From NCBI RefSeq assembly GCF_007830595.1, contig NZ_VLLD01000006.1: a stretch of DNA of 64,000 bases; one strand, written 5' to 3'. The position numbers and the translations under genes are program-made. The first letter of the stretch is position 1, and the number at the start of each line of letters is the position of its first letter. Below, one piece after another: positions 32,171-41,052 of the stretch. A model generated the notes under the pieces. It searched no databases. It was not told where the DNA came from and was given only the letters and a program-made list of their open reading frames with translations. This DNA comes from Treponema_B putidum. Its GTDB lineage: Bacteria > Spirochaetota > Spirochaetia > Treponematales > Treponemataceae.

Positions 32171-33698
32171 GCTTCATTCTTCTTATAATCCGCAAAAAGA
32201 AGCTGAACGATTTTGTGCCGCAATACAGGGGAATCCTAAAATCATAGTCATCACAGAACCGGGAGAATCTTATCTTGCGCCTATTTTGCGTAAACAATTT
32301 CCATACACAAAGTTAATCGCAATGCGGTATACGGATAATTATTTTTTAAACTCGGATCAGCTTTGGGATAAAGTATGGAGACCGGCAACAGGAAATCCTG
32401 CTTTTTTTTTAATAAATAACATTCCCGATGAATTTTTATCTTCCAGTCTTTTTTTACCATGGAAGGCGGCCGAAAATATTTGGCCTGATTCTGCCTCTTG
32501 GGTTTGGAAAGAAATATCCGAAGCTATAAGGATAATGCAAAGCGTAATAGCAACAAGAAGTTTTTTCGGTAAGAAATGGCTAAAAAACATGGGCGAAAAC
32601 TTTATTTTTACAAAAAGGCTTGCCTATTTAAATTTGTTTGCCGAAAAAAAAGAAACCGATAACGAAAATTATTTTTTTGCAGGTGCAGGTCCCGGCTTAG
32701 ATAAAGTTTTAAACAATTGCAGTAAAACAATCGATACAATTTTTACTATAGCAGCAGCCTCAGCTCTGCCGGCTCTTGATGCAAGGAATATAAATGTTAA
32801 TCTTTGTATATCCACTGACGGAGGATATTGGGCAGGCAATCATCTAAAATATTTAAGTAATGATAAATTTAATGAAACAGCCCTAGCATTTCCTCTTGAG
32901 GCAAAAATTCCTTTCAATATTTTAAAAAAAAATCCCTGCATTTTTTTAAGCTACGGTTCATCGCTTGAATCTCTTTTTTTTAAAAACTTAGGAATTGAGC
33001 CTCTTTATGCAAAAAGAAACGGAACAGTTTCAGGTACGGCCATAGACTTGCTTTTAGACCATACTAACGGAAGAATCTTTATAGCAGGTTTAGACTTAAA
33101 AGGTTCAAAAGGGTTTTACCATTGTACGCCTCATGAAAGCTTAAGGCAAAAAGAAACCAAAGTAAACCGTTTGGACCCGATATCTAATTTTGCAGCTATA
33201 TCGAATTTTGATCTGAGATCCTTAAAAACTTATGAAAAATGGTTTGCCAGAATACCAAAAGAAAGAGCCGTCCGTCTTTTTAAAATAGGGAACAATATTC
33301 AGCCTTTGGGAAATATAAAGGCCGTAAGTGAAGAAGAATTTAAAATTAAAATTTTTACCGGAAAAGAAGAAGGTAAAAGCAGCAATAAGACGGAAGAAAA
33401 AAAATTAAAAATTTTGGAATCTAAGCCTTTAGAAGAAAAAAAAAGCCTTTTATCGGAAATTTATAAAGATATAAAACAAGAAATAAAAAATGGAATCTTT
33501 TTTGACAAAATAATAGTCAATGCCAAAGGAAAAAATATAAGCACACCCGAAAAAGAATTATGCGAATTTATTTCTTTTCAGAATTATATAATCTTTTTAA
33601 AAGAAAAAGATACACATAATGAACAAGAAATTAAACTAAAACTTGAAAACGAAATAACCTCTTTTTTAGACAATCAAATTAAAAGGCTTAGACCATGA
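32154..33698 (+). CDS. DUF115/MptE-like (Maf-type) protein, copy 2
   Basis: The 514-residue protein opens with VKLHSSYNPQKEAERF, close to the HSKYNP motif of the other two copies in this window. The DUF115 core is FFAGAGPGLDKVLNNCSKTI (about residues 173-192), then AASALPALDARNINVNLCIS and IFIAGLDLKGSKGFYHCTPH. Copy 1 and copy 3 have the same order. It is more divergent in the acidic-switch positions (STDGG in place of DA/DP). Its end overlaps copy 3 by four bases (ATGA). Probable role: glycosyl transfer onto flagellin or another surface protein; inferred only. Confidence 0.8.
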   Translation: MIKQVKLHSSYNPQKEAERFCAAIQGNPKIIVITEPGESYLAPILRKQFPYTKLIAMRYTDNYFLNSDQLWDKVWRPATGNPAFFLINNIPDEFLSSSLFLPWKAAENIWPDSASWVWKEISEAIRIMQSVIATRSFFGKKWLKNMGENFIFTKRLAYLNLFAEKKETDNENYFFAGAGPGLDKVLNNCSKTIDTIFTIAAASALPALDARNINVNLCISTDGGYWAGNHLKYLSNDKFNETALAFPLEAKIPFNILKKNPCIFLSYGSSLESLFFKNLGIEPLYAKRNGTVSGTAIDLLLDHTNGRIFIAGLDLKGSKGFYHCTPHESLRQKETKVNRLDPISNFAAISNFDLRSLKTYEKWFARIPKERAVRLFKIGNNIQPLGNIKAVSEEEFKIKIFTGKEEGKSSNKTEEKKLKILESKPLEEKKSLLSEIYKDIKQEIKNGIFFDKIIVNAKGKNISTPEKELCEFISFQNYIIFLKEKDTHNEQEIKLKLENEITSFLDNQIKRLRP

Positions 33699-35227
33699 AT
33701 TTTTTTGATAAAAATATAAAAAATTTAAAAAAAAGAAATCTCAAACTCGCTGAAAATATTATATCTGCCGAAGATAAAACGGATTACCCGCATACCGAGT
33801 ATTCTAAGACGGGCATTTTGCTTCCTGTACTCAAAAACGGTAAACATCTTCATTCGAAATATGACCCAATAAAAGAAGCGTCGAGGCTTTTTACAGGAAA
33901 TGAAAATTTTGTACTTTTTTGCGGATTAGGCGCAGGTATTCATATAGAGTATTTTTTAAACAATTTTAAATCAAAACACTGTGCCGTAACCGAAACGGAT
34001 TTTTCAAATTTAAAAACTTTATTTAAAATTACGGATTTTTCAAAACTTATTGAAAATAATAATTTATTTTTTTTGCCTCCATTGGAATCTGAAGACTTTG
34101 AAAGAGAATTTATTAACGCTTATATCCCTGCCATACACGGGAATTTTGAATTAAAAATCTTAAGACCTTGGGAAGACTTTTATAAAGAAAAAATTCAAAA
34201 ATTTGAAAAAAAAATTCAAAATTCATTAGAAAAAATACAAGCCGATGTTTCAACTCAAGCAGCCTTCGGTAAACTATGGATGCGTAATATTTTGCGGAAT
34301 TTAAGGATAGCCTCTTTAATAAATCCCAAAATCCCAAAAATCGACATAAGTAAAAAAGCCTGTATTTTAGGGGCTGGGCCGAGCCTTGAACCGGCCTTAG
34401 AAATCATAAAAAAAGAAAGGGAAAGGCTTACTCTTTTTGCTTCCGATACGGCTTTTCCCGTTTTAAATACAGCCGGAATTGAAGCGGATTTTTTTATAAC
34501 TATTGACCCTCAAAATATTTCATATGCACATTGTTTTAGACCCTTTACAAAAAATACCGTAGGTATTTTTGATCTTTGTTCAAACCCAATCCTATCCGAA
34601 GAATTTTTAAAAAACGGCAATACTTTTTTCTTTACAAAAAGTGCTCATCCTTTTGCACAATATGCCTCATTATTTTCTCCCTTTCCTTATATGGAAACGG
34701 GAAGCGGCACAGTTGCACTAGCTGCAAAATCGGCGGCTATTTCACTTGGATTCAGAAATTTGGAATTTTTCGGTCTGGACTTTGCTTATACCGGCGGCAA
34801 AGCCTATGCAAATGGGACATACCTTTCTAATCAATTTCAAAAAACTTCTTCTAAAACTTCTCCATTAGAAACAAAATTTTGTGATCTAATGTTTAGAACA
34901 CCGGTAAAAAAAACGGAAAAAAACGGAAAAATCACTTATAGCACGGCTCTTTTAGAAGGATATAAAATTTTTTTTAACTCAAAAATTAAGTCTCACAGTC
35001 AACCGAATATACGGAATTTTTGGAAAAAAGAGGAATTTTCAACATTTCCGTATCTGGATTTTATCCTTCATTTAAAAAACCCGAATCAACATAATAAGAC
35101 TGAGCTTACAACCGCTCTTTTACCTTATTTTACATATTTAAGTAAAAAATTATCTAAAAATATCAGTGATTTTGCCGATTTAGAACTTGTACTATCTCAA
35201 ATTCTGGAGTATACTATAAGACAATGA
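33695..35227 (+). CDS. DUF115/MptE-like (Maf-type) protein, copy 3
   Basis: The 510-residue protein shows NGKHLHSKYDPIKEASR (about 47-63), FCGLGAGIHIEYFL and the core CILGAGPSLEPALEIIKKER (about 221-240), FASDTAFPVLNTAGIEADF, then FFGLDFAYTGGKAYANGTYL. The first block lies at a similar place as in copies 1 and 2, so the three proteins share two domains, not one. The gene starts inside the stop of copy 2 and ends inside the start of the next gene by four bases. As for the other copies, a flagellin-glycosylation role is plausible but unproven. Confidence 0.82.
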   Translation: MNFFDKNIKNLKKRNLKLAENIISAEDKTDYPHTEYSKTGILLPVLKNGKHLHSKYDPIKEASRLFTGNENFVLFCGLGAGIHIEYFLNNFKSKHCAVTETDFSNLKTLFKITDFSKLIENNNLFFLPPLESEDFEREFINAYIPAIHGNFELKILRPWEDFYKEKIQKFEKKIQNSLEKIQADVSTQAAFGKLWMRNILRNLRIASLINPKIPKIDISKKACILGAGPSLEPALEIIKKERERLTLFASDTAFPVLNTAGIEADFFITIDPQNISYAHCFRPFTKNTVGIFDLCSNPILSEEFLKNGNTFFFTKSAHPFAQYASLFSPFPYMETGSGTVALAAKSAAISLGFRNLEFFGLDFAYTGGKAYANGTYLSNQFQKTSSKTSPLETKFCDLMFRTPVKKTEKNGKITYSTALLEGYKIFFNSKIKSHSQPNIRNFWKKEEFSTFPYLDFILHLKNPNQHNKTELTTALLPYFTYLSKKLSKNISDFADLELVLSQILEYTIRQ

Positions 35228-36672
35228 AAAAGATGTATATTGGCATATATGCCGCAATAATGTTGTTAATTATATTGGGAACCTTTTCATGGTTTGTATA
35301 TGGTATTGTAAGAGACTCGAATACCGGAACAGCAGAGGCCAGATCTACATTTGCTTATTTTGCAAAACAAATTATAATCTTGTCGGAAAAGGAAAATTTT
35401 GCTCAAAGCTCGTATAATCAGAAATTATATGCACTTGCAGATGAGCTGGAAATCAAGGCTTTTATCATTTCAACTCCTTCTAAGAATATAATCCTTTCTT
35501 GGCCGAAGGACTCTAGCTTAATAAGCTATGATGAAAAAGGTGATTTTATGATAAAGCCGGCCTCAATGTTTGTAATAAACCATAGCGGTAAAATTAATGT
35601 CAAAACAATGCAAAGCCATGATACGGAACTTATTTTAACGGCTTCAATACCTACCTTAAAGCCTGCCGTAATTTATTTAAGGCTTAGGAGTGCTTTTTTT
35701 ATCGTTTTAGCCGTAACTATTTTAACTGTCATAGTAATACTCATTACAAATCTTACAAATGCGAAAGAAATGGTATATGCAGACATCAGAGAAAAAGATT
35801 TAAAAAAAGAGGAGAATTTAAACGGAAGCACTTATTATGCAGAAAATAAATATTACGCCGAACCTCAAGAAGAAACTTATCCAAGTATTGACGATTCGAT
35901 ATCTGATGAAAAATTTGATAATTTAAACAGCAATTTAAGTACTCAGACCAAGGCAGATGATTTAGAGAAAAAAGACGAATACATCTACGGTCTTGAAGAT
36001 TTAGATGATTTGAATATTACAAAACAATTTCCATATGAATCCGGAAATGAATCAAAACATAAGGAAGAAAAAAATATTACTTATGTAAGTTCCGATTCGG
36101 AAGAGTACACTGAGCTAAAAAATACCGAAGAAAGCTCTTCACCGAATACAGGAAATACCGATATAAACAAGGTAAGAGGCCTTTACTCCCCCATTACGGG
36201 AATAAGCTGGCAAGAATATTTACCTGAATATTTGGAATCTGAATTACGAAGAGCCGCTTCATCGGAACAAGATATAGCCTTAGTTATTATAAAACTTAAT
36301 GATTTTACCATTGAAAGCATGATTGGAAAAAAGATTGCAGCTCTTTTGATAGATTTTATCAAATTCAGAGATATGATTTTTGAATTTGATAAAAACGGAT
36401 TTGCAGCCATTCTTCAAGACACAAACTTAGATGAAGCTATGAAAAAAGCCGAAGAGATCTTTAAGGGAACCAAGAGCATTTTAACGGAATATGATGTATT
36501 AAAACCGATTTCAATAGGTATAACAACAAGAACATCCCGACTTATTTCTTCAGAAAGAATGATTGAAGAAGCCCAAGCGGCGGTAAATAGGGCTATAAAA
36601 AATAATGAAGACCCAATAGTTGCCTTTAGGGTCAATCCCGAAAAATATAGGGAATTTATTTCGGATAATTAA
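35224..36672 (+). CDS. Membrane protein with degenerate GGDEF domain
   Basis: The 482-residue protein has two transmembrane segments (about 7-29 and 155-176) around an extracytoplasmic domain, then a long acidic linker (about 180-315) and a C-terminal region resembling a GGDEF domain: LYSPITGISWQEYLPEYLE is the usual D-x-LTGL start region, and FEFDKNGFAAIL sits where GGDEF would be. The catalytic GGDEF residues are missing, so it is probably an inactive c-di-GMP or GTP sensor. Last gene of the DUF115 operon. The C-terminus overlaps the toxin gene by 17 bases on the opposite strand. Confidence 0.8.
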   Translation: MKKMYIGIYAAIMLLIILGTFSWFVYGIVRDSNTGTAEARSTFAYFAKQIIILSEKENFAQSSYNQKLYALADELEIKAFIISTPSKNIILSWPKDSSLISYDEKGDFMIKPASMFVINHSGKINVKTMQSHDTELILTASIPTLKPAVIYLRLRSAFFIVLAVTILTVIVILITNLTNAKEMVYADIREKDLKKEENLNGSTYYAENKYYAEPQEETYPSIDDSISDEKFDNLNSNLSTQTKADDLEKKDEYIYGLEDLDDLNITKQFPYESGNESKHKEEKNITYVSSDSEEYTELKNTEESSSPNTGNTDINKVRGLYSPITGISWQEYLPEYLESELRRAASSEQDIALVIIKLNDFTIESMIGKKIAALLIDFIKFRDMIFEFDKNGFAAILQDTNLDEAMKKAEEIFKGTKSILTEYDVLKPISIGITTRTSRLISSERMIEEAQAAVNRAIKNNEDPIVAFRVNPEKYREFISDN

Positions 36673-36895
36673 ATAGTTTAATCATATACCTATAACCGAA
36701 AATATCATGTATTAGAGGTTTTATGGGTGTGTAACAAGGGGCAGAATAAGGAAAATCTTTAAGTAAATCAACTTGCTTAATAATTTCATGCAGTAAATTC
36801 TCAGCAGCTTTTTGATTTTGTAAGGCGTGAGCAATATAACCTATAATTTCTTTTAAATCATCAAGAGCTGACGGTAGATATTCAATTTTATACAT
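36656..36895 (-). CDS. RelE/ParE-family toxin, shortened
   Basis: The 79-residue protein begins with YKIEYLPSALDDLKEIIGYI, typical of ParE/RelE toxins, and has FPYSAPCYTPIKPLIHDIFG, the segment before the C-terminal beta hairpin. Family members reach about 95-100 residues and end with the strands and basic residues that make the active surface; this one stops at FNYPK, soon after RYMIKL. Its stop lies inside the end of the convergent membrane-protein gene. It is therefore probably inactive or weakened. It follows the antitoxin gene with a one-base overlap. Confidence 0.7.
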   Translation of the reverse strand: MYKIEYLPSALDDLKEIIGYIAHALQNQKAAENLLHEIIKQVDLLKDFPYSAPCYTPIKPLIHDIFGYRYMIKLFNYPK

Positions 36896-37161
36896 TATTC
36901 ACTAATAAGCTTTTGAATTTCTTCAAATACATCTTTTGATGAAAAACGTTTTCCTGTCAAAGAAGCTTGTTTTTCAGCTTCTTGTAATTTAGAATAAATA
37001 TCACTTTCAAATTTCATATCTTCAAAAGTTTCCATACTCATTACAACCATATCTCCGTATCCGTTTTTTGTTAAAAATACCGGTTGTTGACTTTGATGTA
37101 CAATCTTTGAAATATCGGCAAAATTATTACGCAAATCTGAAACAGGCCGTATTGTATTCAT
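36895..37161 (-). CDS. Phd/YefM-family antitoxin
   Basis: The 88-residue protein starts with RPVSDLRNNFADISKIVH and continues VFLTKNGYGDMVVMSMETFE, the Phd/YefM pattern (N-terminal DNA-binding and dimerisation part). The C-terminal toxin-binding part contains KRFSSKDVFEEIQKLIS. It precedes the ParE/RelE-like toxin, overlapping it by one base (ATG in the stop). It should bind its own promoter and neutralise the toxin. Confidence 0.85.
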   Translation of the reverse strand: MNTIRPVSDLRNNFADISKIVHQSQQPVFLTKNGYGDMVVMSMETFEDMKFESDIYSKLQEAEKQASLTGKRFSSKDVFEEIQKLISE

Positions 37162-37223
37162 AGTAAACCTCCCATACTTAATTTATCATAATTATGATAA
37201 AATTTCAAGAATTGTGTCTTTCT

Positions 37224-38588
37224 TTACTCCTTTTTTACCAGCTCGCCCCGCTCTTCAAGTTCCGTTAAGATATCGGCATAGGTTTTTTCATCGATTTTAT
37301 AGCGGAGGCGGTAGAGGATGTAGCTGCCGACTATACAAAAAAGAGGGAAAATAAGCATAGCCGACTTCATCATCAAAAGACCTTCTTCGGTAACTTCAAC
37401 AGCGGATGAGGCTTCTTTGATTCCTGAAAGGATGACCACTGCGCTTACGATGCCGTTTCCGATAGCTCCTGAAAGTTTATTGATAAAGGGTTGAATCGAA
37501 AAAGAAATACTGTCATTCCGTTTGCCCAGTTTCCAATGACCGTAATCAACGCAGTCTGCTAGGAACATGAGCATCATAAGCTGGATAAAGGCTTGTCCCA
37601 CAAAAATAAGAACTCCCGAAATACCGATAAAAAGCATGGTATTTGTAGGAGCAAAAAAGAAAAGGGCATAACCGGCCAAAACCATTATTATCGAAGCCGT
37701 ATATATGTTTTGCCTTACAAAAAATTTACTTAAAACCGGAAAAATAATCAGGGCTGAAATTTGGGAAAGGCCTAGGATAACCGCAAAGACGGAATACATG
37801 TTTTCATCTCCGTAGGCATACTTAAAAAAGTAAAGGCCGAAGCCGGTCGTCGTCATATAGCCTATCATAAATAAAGTCATGGCTATTGCGGTCAAAAGGA
37901 GCTGGTCGTTTTTTATTATAACGCTCAAGAGCTCTTTAAGGGATGTATGCTTTTGAGGCTTTGTTATTTTGGGCTCTTTTACGCCGGCTAAGGTTATAAT
38001 TTGGCCGAGCCACATAATTACGGTAACCATAATTGCAAAGAAAAAATATCCCTTTGCAAGGCTGCCCGTCTTATTGCCCAGAGCGGTTGTAATAGGCACT
38101 ATTCCTGCAACAACAAAGAAAAGACCCACATTTGCACAAATACGGGCAATCGCCCCTATTTTTTCTCTTTCCTTTTGGTCTACACTTAAAGAAGGGAGCA
38201 TTGACCAGTAACTTATATCGTTTGTAGTAAAGGCAACACCCCATAAAAGATAGATAATGCCGAAGAAGGCAGCATAGGCGCTTCCCTTAATCCCGAAATC
38301 CGTAAAAAGAAGGATTGTAAAAATCCCTGATGTCAAGGCTCCGAAGGCTATCCAAGGCTTAAATTTTCCGTATTTGGTTTTGGTATTATCGACTATCAAG
38401 CCCATAACCGGATCGTTACAGGCATCAAAGATGCGGGCTGCAAGAACAATAACCGTAATACTCCACAACACATTTGTCGGAACATAAATTACATCGGTCA
38501 TGTAAAAAATAAGGTACATGCTTATCAAAGAGTAAACCATATCGCGGCCTATAGTGCCAAGGCCGAAAGTCCATCTGTTTTGTTTCAT
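37224..38588 (-). CDS. GPH-family (MelB-like) sugar:cation symporter
   Basis: A 454-residue membrane protein with about 12 transmembrane segments. MelB/GPH features: FGLGTIGRDMVYSLISMYL at the start, DACNDPVMGLIVDNTKTKYG (about 50-70) and LFMIGYMTTTGFGLYFFKYA. These transporters take up galactosides, glucuronides or pentosides with Na+ or H+. It lies one base after the alpha-galactosidase gene, so it very likely brings in galactosides for that enzyme. Confidence 0.9.
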   Translation of the reverse strand: MKQNRWTFGLGTIGRDMVYSLISMYLIFYMTDVIYVPTNVLWSITVIVLAARIFDACNDPVMGLIVDNTKTKYGKFKPWIAFGALTSGIFTILLFTDFGIKGSAYAAFFGIIYLLWGVAFTTNDISYWSMLPSLSVDQKEREKIGAIARICANVGLFFVVAGIVPITTALGNKTGSLAKGYFFFAIMVTVIMWLGQIITLAGVKEPKITKPQKHTSLKELLSVIIKNDQLLLTAIAMTLFMIGYMTTTGFGLYFFKYAYGDENMYSVFAVILGLSQISALIIFPVLSKFFVRQNIYTASIIMVLAGYALFFFAPTNTMLFIGISGVLIFVGQAFIQLMMLMFLADCVDYGHWKLGKRNDSISFSIQPFINKLSGAIGNGIVSAVVILSGIKEASSAVEVTEEGLLMMKSAMLIFPLFCIVGSYILYRLRYKIDEKTYADILTELEERGELVKKE

Positions 38589-38589
38589 T

Positions 38590-40920
38590 TTAAATGACCT
38601 CCTTTGTTACAAATAAACAGGAGCCGAAATCTCCCCAAAGGTGGGTCTTATCATTATAATAAGTGCCCATAAATTGATTATTTAAAAGAATACCGTAGTC
38701 CAAGAGCTTGCCTGAGGCTCGATATTTTTCTACACAATCTAAAAGAGCATAATACTTATTTACTGTTCTTAAAACAAGCCCCTCAGGATTTAAAGAAATG
38801 GGAAGCACATGCTTAATTAAACCGCCAAAGCGTTTTATATAGAGCCTTTGGGGTTTTGTTTCAACCTCGTATAAGGCATCTTCTTTCATTCCTTTAACTT
38901 TTAAAATACTGTGCCCGTCGGCAGTCAGGGCTTTCATCTGAAAAAGGCCTGAGACGGCAGTCCTGCCGTAAGAACATTGCCAATGCCTTTGATTATCCTT
39001 ATGTGTGCCTATAACCGAAAAAGAGCCGAACTGAAAAATTTTTCTGTATTTTTTATAAAAAGAAATCTGCTCTTTTATTTCTTTTTTTTCTGCATGGGTT
39101 AAAAATTTTAAATCCAATTCATAACCTAAGAGCCCGAAACAGGCAGTATTAAAGCGGGTGCTTAAAGGAGTTTGCCTTAGGGTCTGCTGATGAGGCGAGG
39201 CCGAAACATGGGCACCCATAGTCGAAAGCGGATATAGGAGACTTAAAGCGCCTTGTATTTCTTGTCTTTCCACAGGATCGGTATTGTCCGATGTCCATAT
39301 CTGGGGAGAAAAGCAAAGCATTCCAAGATCAAAGCGGTTGCCGCCTGAGGAACAGCTTTCAAGCAGAATATGAGGACGGGGAGAAAAAATCCGCGTTAAG
39401 ACCTCATAAAGACCTAGAATATAGCGGTGATAAAACTCTCCTTGATTTTTTAAGGAAGAAGAAAAGGCGGCCGATATGTGACGGTTCATATCCCATTTTA
39501 CATAAGAGACATCCGCCTCATCTACAATTTTTGAGACATTTTCAACTATATAATCCCTCACATCTTTAAGGCAAAGGTCAAGCACTAGCTGGTGCCGCCC
39601 CCTGACCGGCTCCCTAAAAGGCTCTTTTAATGCCCAGTCTGGATGAGAGCGGAATAAATCGCTGTCCTCGTTTACCATTTCAGGCTCAAACCAAAGCCCG
39701 AAGTCAAGCCCTATTTTACGCACCTTATCGGCAAGTTTTTTAATTCCTCCGGGAAGTTTTTTTGTATTTACCCGATAGTCGCCGAGACCTGCACTATCGT
39801 TATTCCGGTCTCCGAACCAGCCGTCATCAAGCACAAAAAGCTCAAGCCCTAACTTTTTTGCCTTACGGGCAGAGCGTAAAAGGCTTCGGCGGTTAAACTT
39901 AAAAAAATCGGCTTCCCAATTGTTTATTAAAACCGGTCTTTCTTTTTCTTTCCATTCTCCCCTTACAATGCACTTATTTATAAAGCTATGCATATTTGAA
40001 CGAAGCCCGTTAAAGCCTCTATCCGAAAAAGAGAGAACGGCCTCAGGCGTTTCAAAGCTTTCTCCTTTTTTTAGGTTCCAAGAAAAACAATGAGGGTTTA
40101 TCCCGATACCGATGCGGATTAAGTCCAAATGGCTTTTTTGAACAAAGCCGAAATGATTTCCGCTGTAGATCAGGTTAAACCCGTAAACCTCTCCCCTATC
40201 TTCATCTATTCCATGGGCTGCAATAAGAAAACCGGAATTGTGGCGGTTAGAGCTTGCTCCGGTTGTAGACTCGTTTACCCACATCCCATAGGAAATTTCT
40301 TTTTTATGAAGATGGGCTTCTTTAATCCAGCCTCCGTCAAGGGTGAGCATATCAAAGCCCCTGTCAGGCAGATCGATCATCATGCTCATAAGGCGGCGTA
40401 TTTCCAAGGAATTCTCATTATTATTTGTCAAAACGGCACGCCTTGTTATAATATTAAAGGATGGAAATACAGTATAGTAGAGATCAAGACTAACATCGTT
40501 TATATCTTTTAAATTTATGATAAGGGTTTCGGCATCTTCATTTCCGTCAATGGCGGAAGGAAGAGACTGCATAGGTTTCGAGCCTTTTTCTATCTTATGG
40601 TATTGATAAACAAAATCGTGCGTAAAAGAAGAATCGGGCATTCTTATTTCGCAAGGAGAATAACGGTAATCCCCCCTGCCGTTTCCCGACCATTGCAAGG
40701 GGATATTATCAAGCACATAGAGGGGATCTTTTTCATCATAGCAAACGGAAGAACCTGTCTGTGCCGTTCTTTTTACAATGAGCCCCTGTATATCGCCTCT
40801 TTCCATCTTTTTACCGTAATGCACGGTTTCCAAGTGACCGTAAGGACTTATACGGAACCAATAGCTTGAACTCTCTGTTTCCAGATAAAAAATATCATTT
40901 TCAAATTGAATCATAACCAC
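38590..40920 (-). CDS. GH36 alpha-galactosidase
   Basis: The 776-residue protein fits GH36 alpha-galactosidases, which release galactose from raffinose-family sugars and melibiose. Key motifs: NWEADFFKFNRRSLLRSARK (about 335-354), LFVLDDGWFGDRNND, YVKWDMNRHIS with the nucleophilic Asp, and WTSDNTDPVERQ with the acid/base Asp. The N-terminal beta-sandwich domain is present (WFRISPYGHLETVHYG). No signal peptide, so it acts in the cytoplasm on sugars imported by the MelB-like symporter. A palindromic repeat lies about 90 bases upstream of its start. Confidence 0.95.
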   Translation of the reverse strand: MVMIQFENDIFYLETESSSYWFRISPYGHLETVHYGKKMERGDIQGLIVKRTAQTGSSVCYDEKDPLYVLDNIPLQWSGNGRGDYRYSPCEIRMPDSSFTHDFVYQYHKIEKGSKPMQSLPSAIDGNEDAETLIINLKDINDVSLDLYYTVFPSFNIITRRAVLTNNNENSLEIRRLMSMMIDLPDRGFDMLTLDGGWIKEAHLHKKEISYGMWVNESTTGASSNRHNSGFLIAAHGIDEDRGEVYGFNLIYSGNHFGFVQKSHLDLIRIGIGINPHCFSWNLKKGESFETPEAVLSFSDRGFNGLRSNMHSFINKCIVRGEWKEKERPVLINNWEADFFKFNRRSLLRSARKAKKLGLELFVLDDGWFGDRNNDSAGLGDYRVNTKKLPGGIKKLADKVRKIGLDFGLWFEPEMVNEDSDLFRSHPDWALKEPFREPVRGRHQLVLDLCLKDVRDYIVENVSKIVDEADVSYVKWDMNRHISAAFSSSLKNQGEFYHRYILGLYEVLTRIFSPRPHILLESCSSGGNRFDLGMLCFSPQIWTSDNTDPVERQEIQGALSLLYPLSTMGAHVSASPHQQTLRQTPLSTRFNTACFGLLGYELDLKFLTHAEKKEIKEQISFYKKYRKIFQFGSFSVIGTHKDNQRHWQCSYGRTAVSGLFQMKALTADGHSILKVKGMKEDALYEVETKPQRLYIKRFGGLIKHVLPISLNPEGLVLRTVNKYYALLDCVEKYRASGKLLDYGILLNNQFMGTYYNDKTHLWGDFGSCLFVTKEVI

Positions 40921-41008
40921 AGTATAACATAGTTTTGAAGGATATGCAAAGTAAATTCAGTATTAAAACTATAGTATTATTATTAAAAATAAGTTATAAT
41001 CTAAGGTA

Positions 41009-41039
41009 AACCTCTAAAAAGTTGAAGTTTTTAGAGGTT
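41009..41039. repeat. Short palindrome, copy 1 (upstream of alpha-galactosidase)
   Basis: AACCTCTAAAAA (41009-41020) and TTTTTAGAGGTT (41028-41039) form a perfect 12-base-pair stem with a 7-base loop. It shares at least 20 bases with the sequence at 59591-59625. It lies between the divergent alpha-galactosidase and transglutaminase-like genes. Confidence 0.8.
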
Positions 41040-41052
41040 CCCTATAGGTAAT

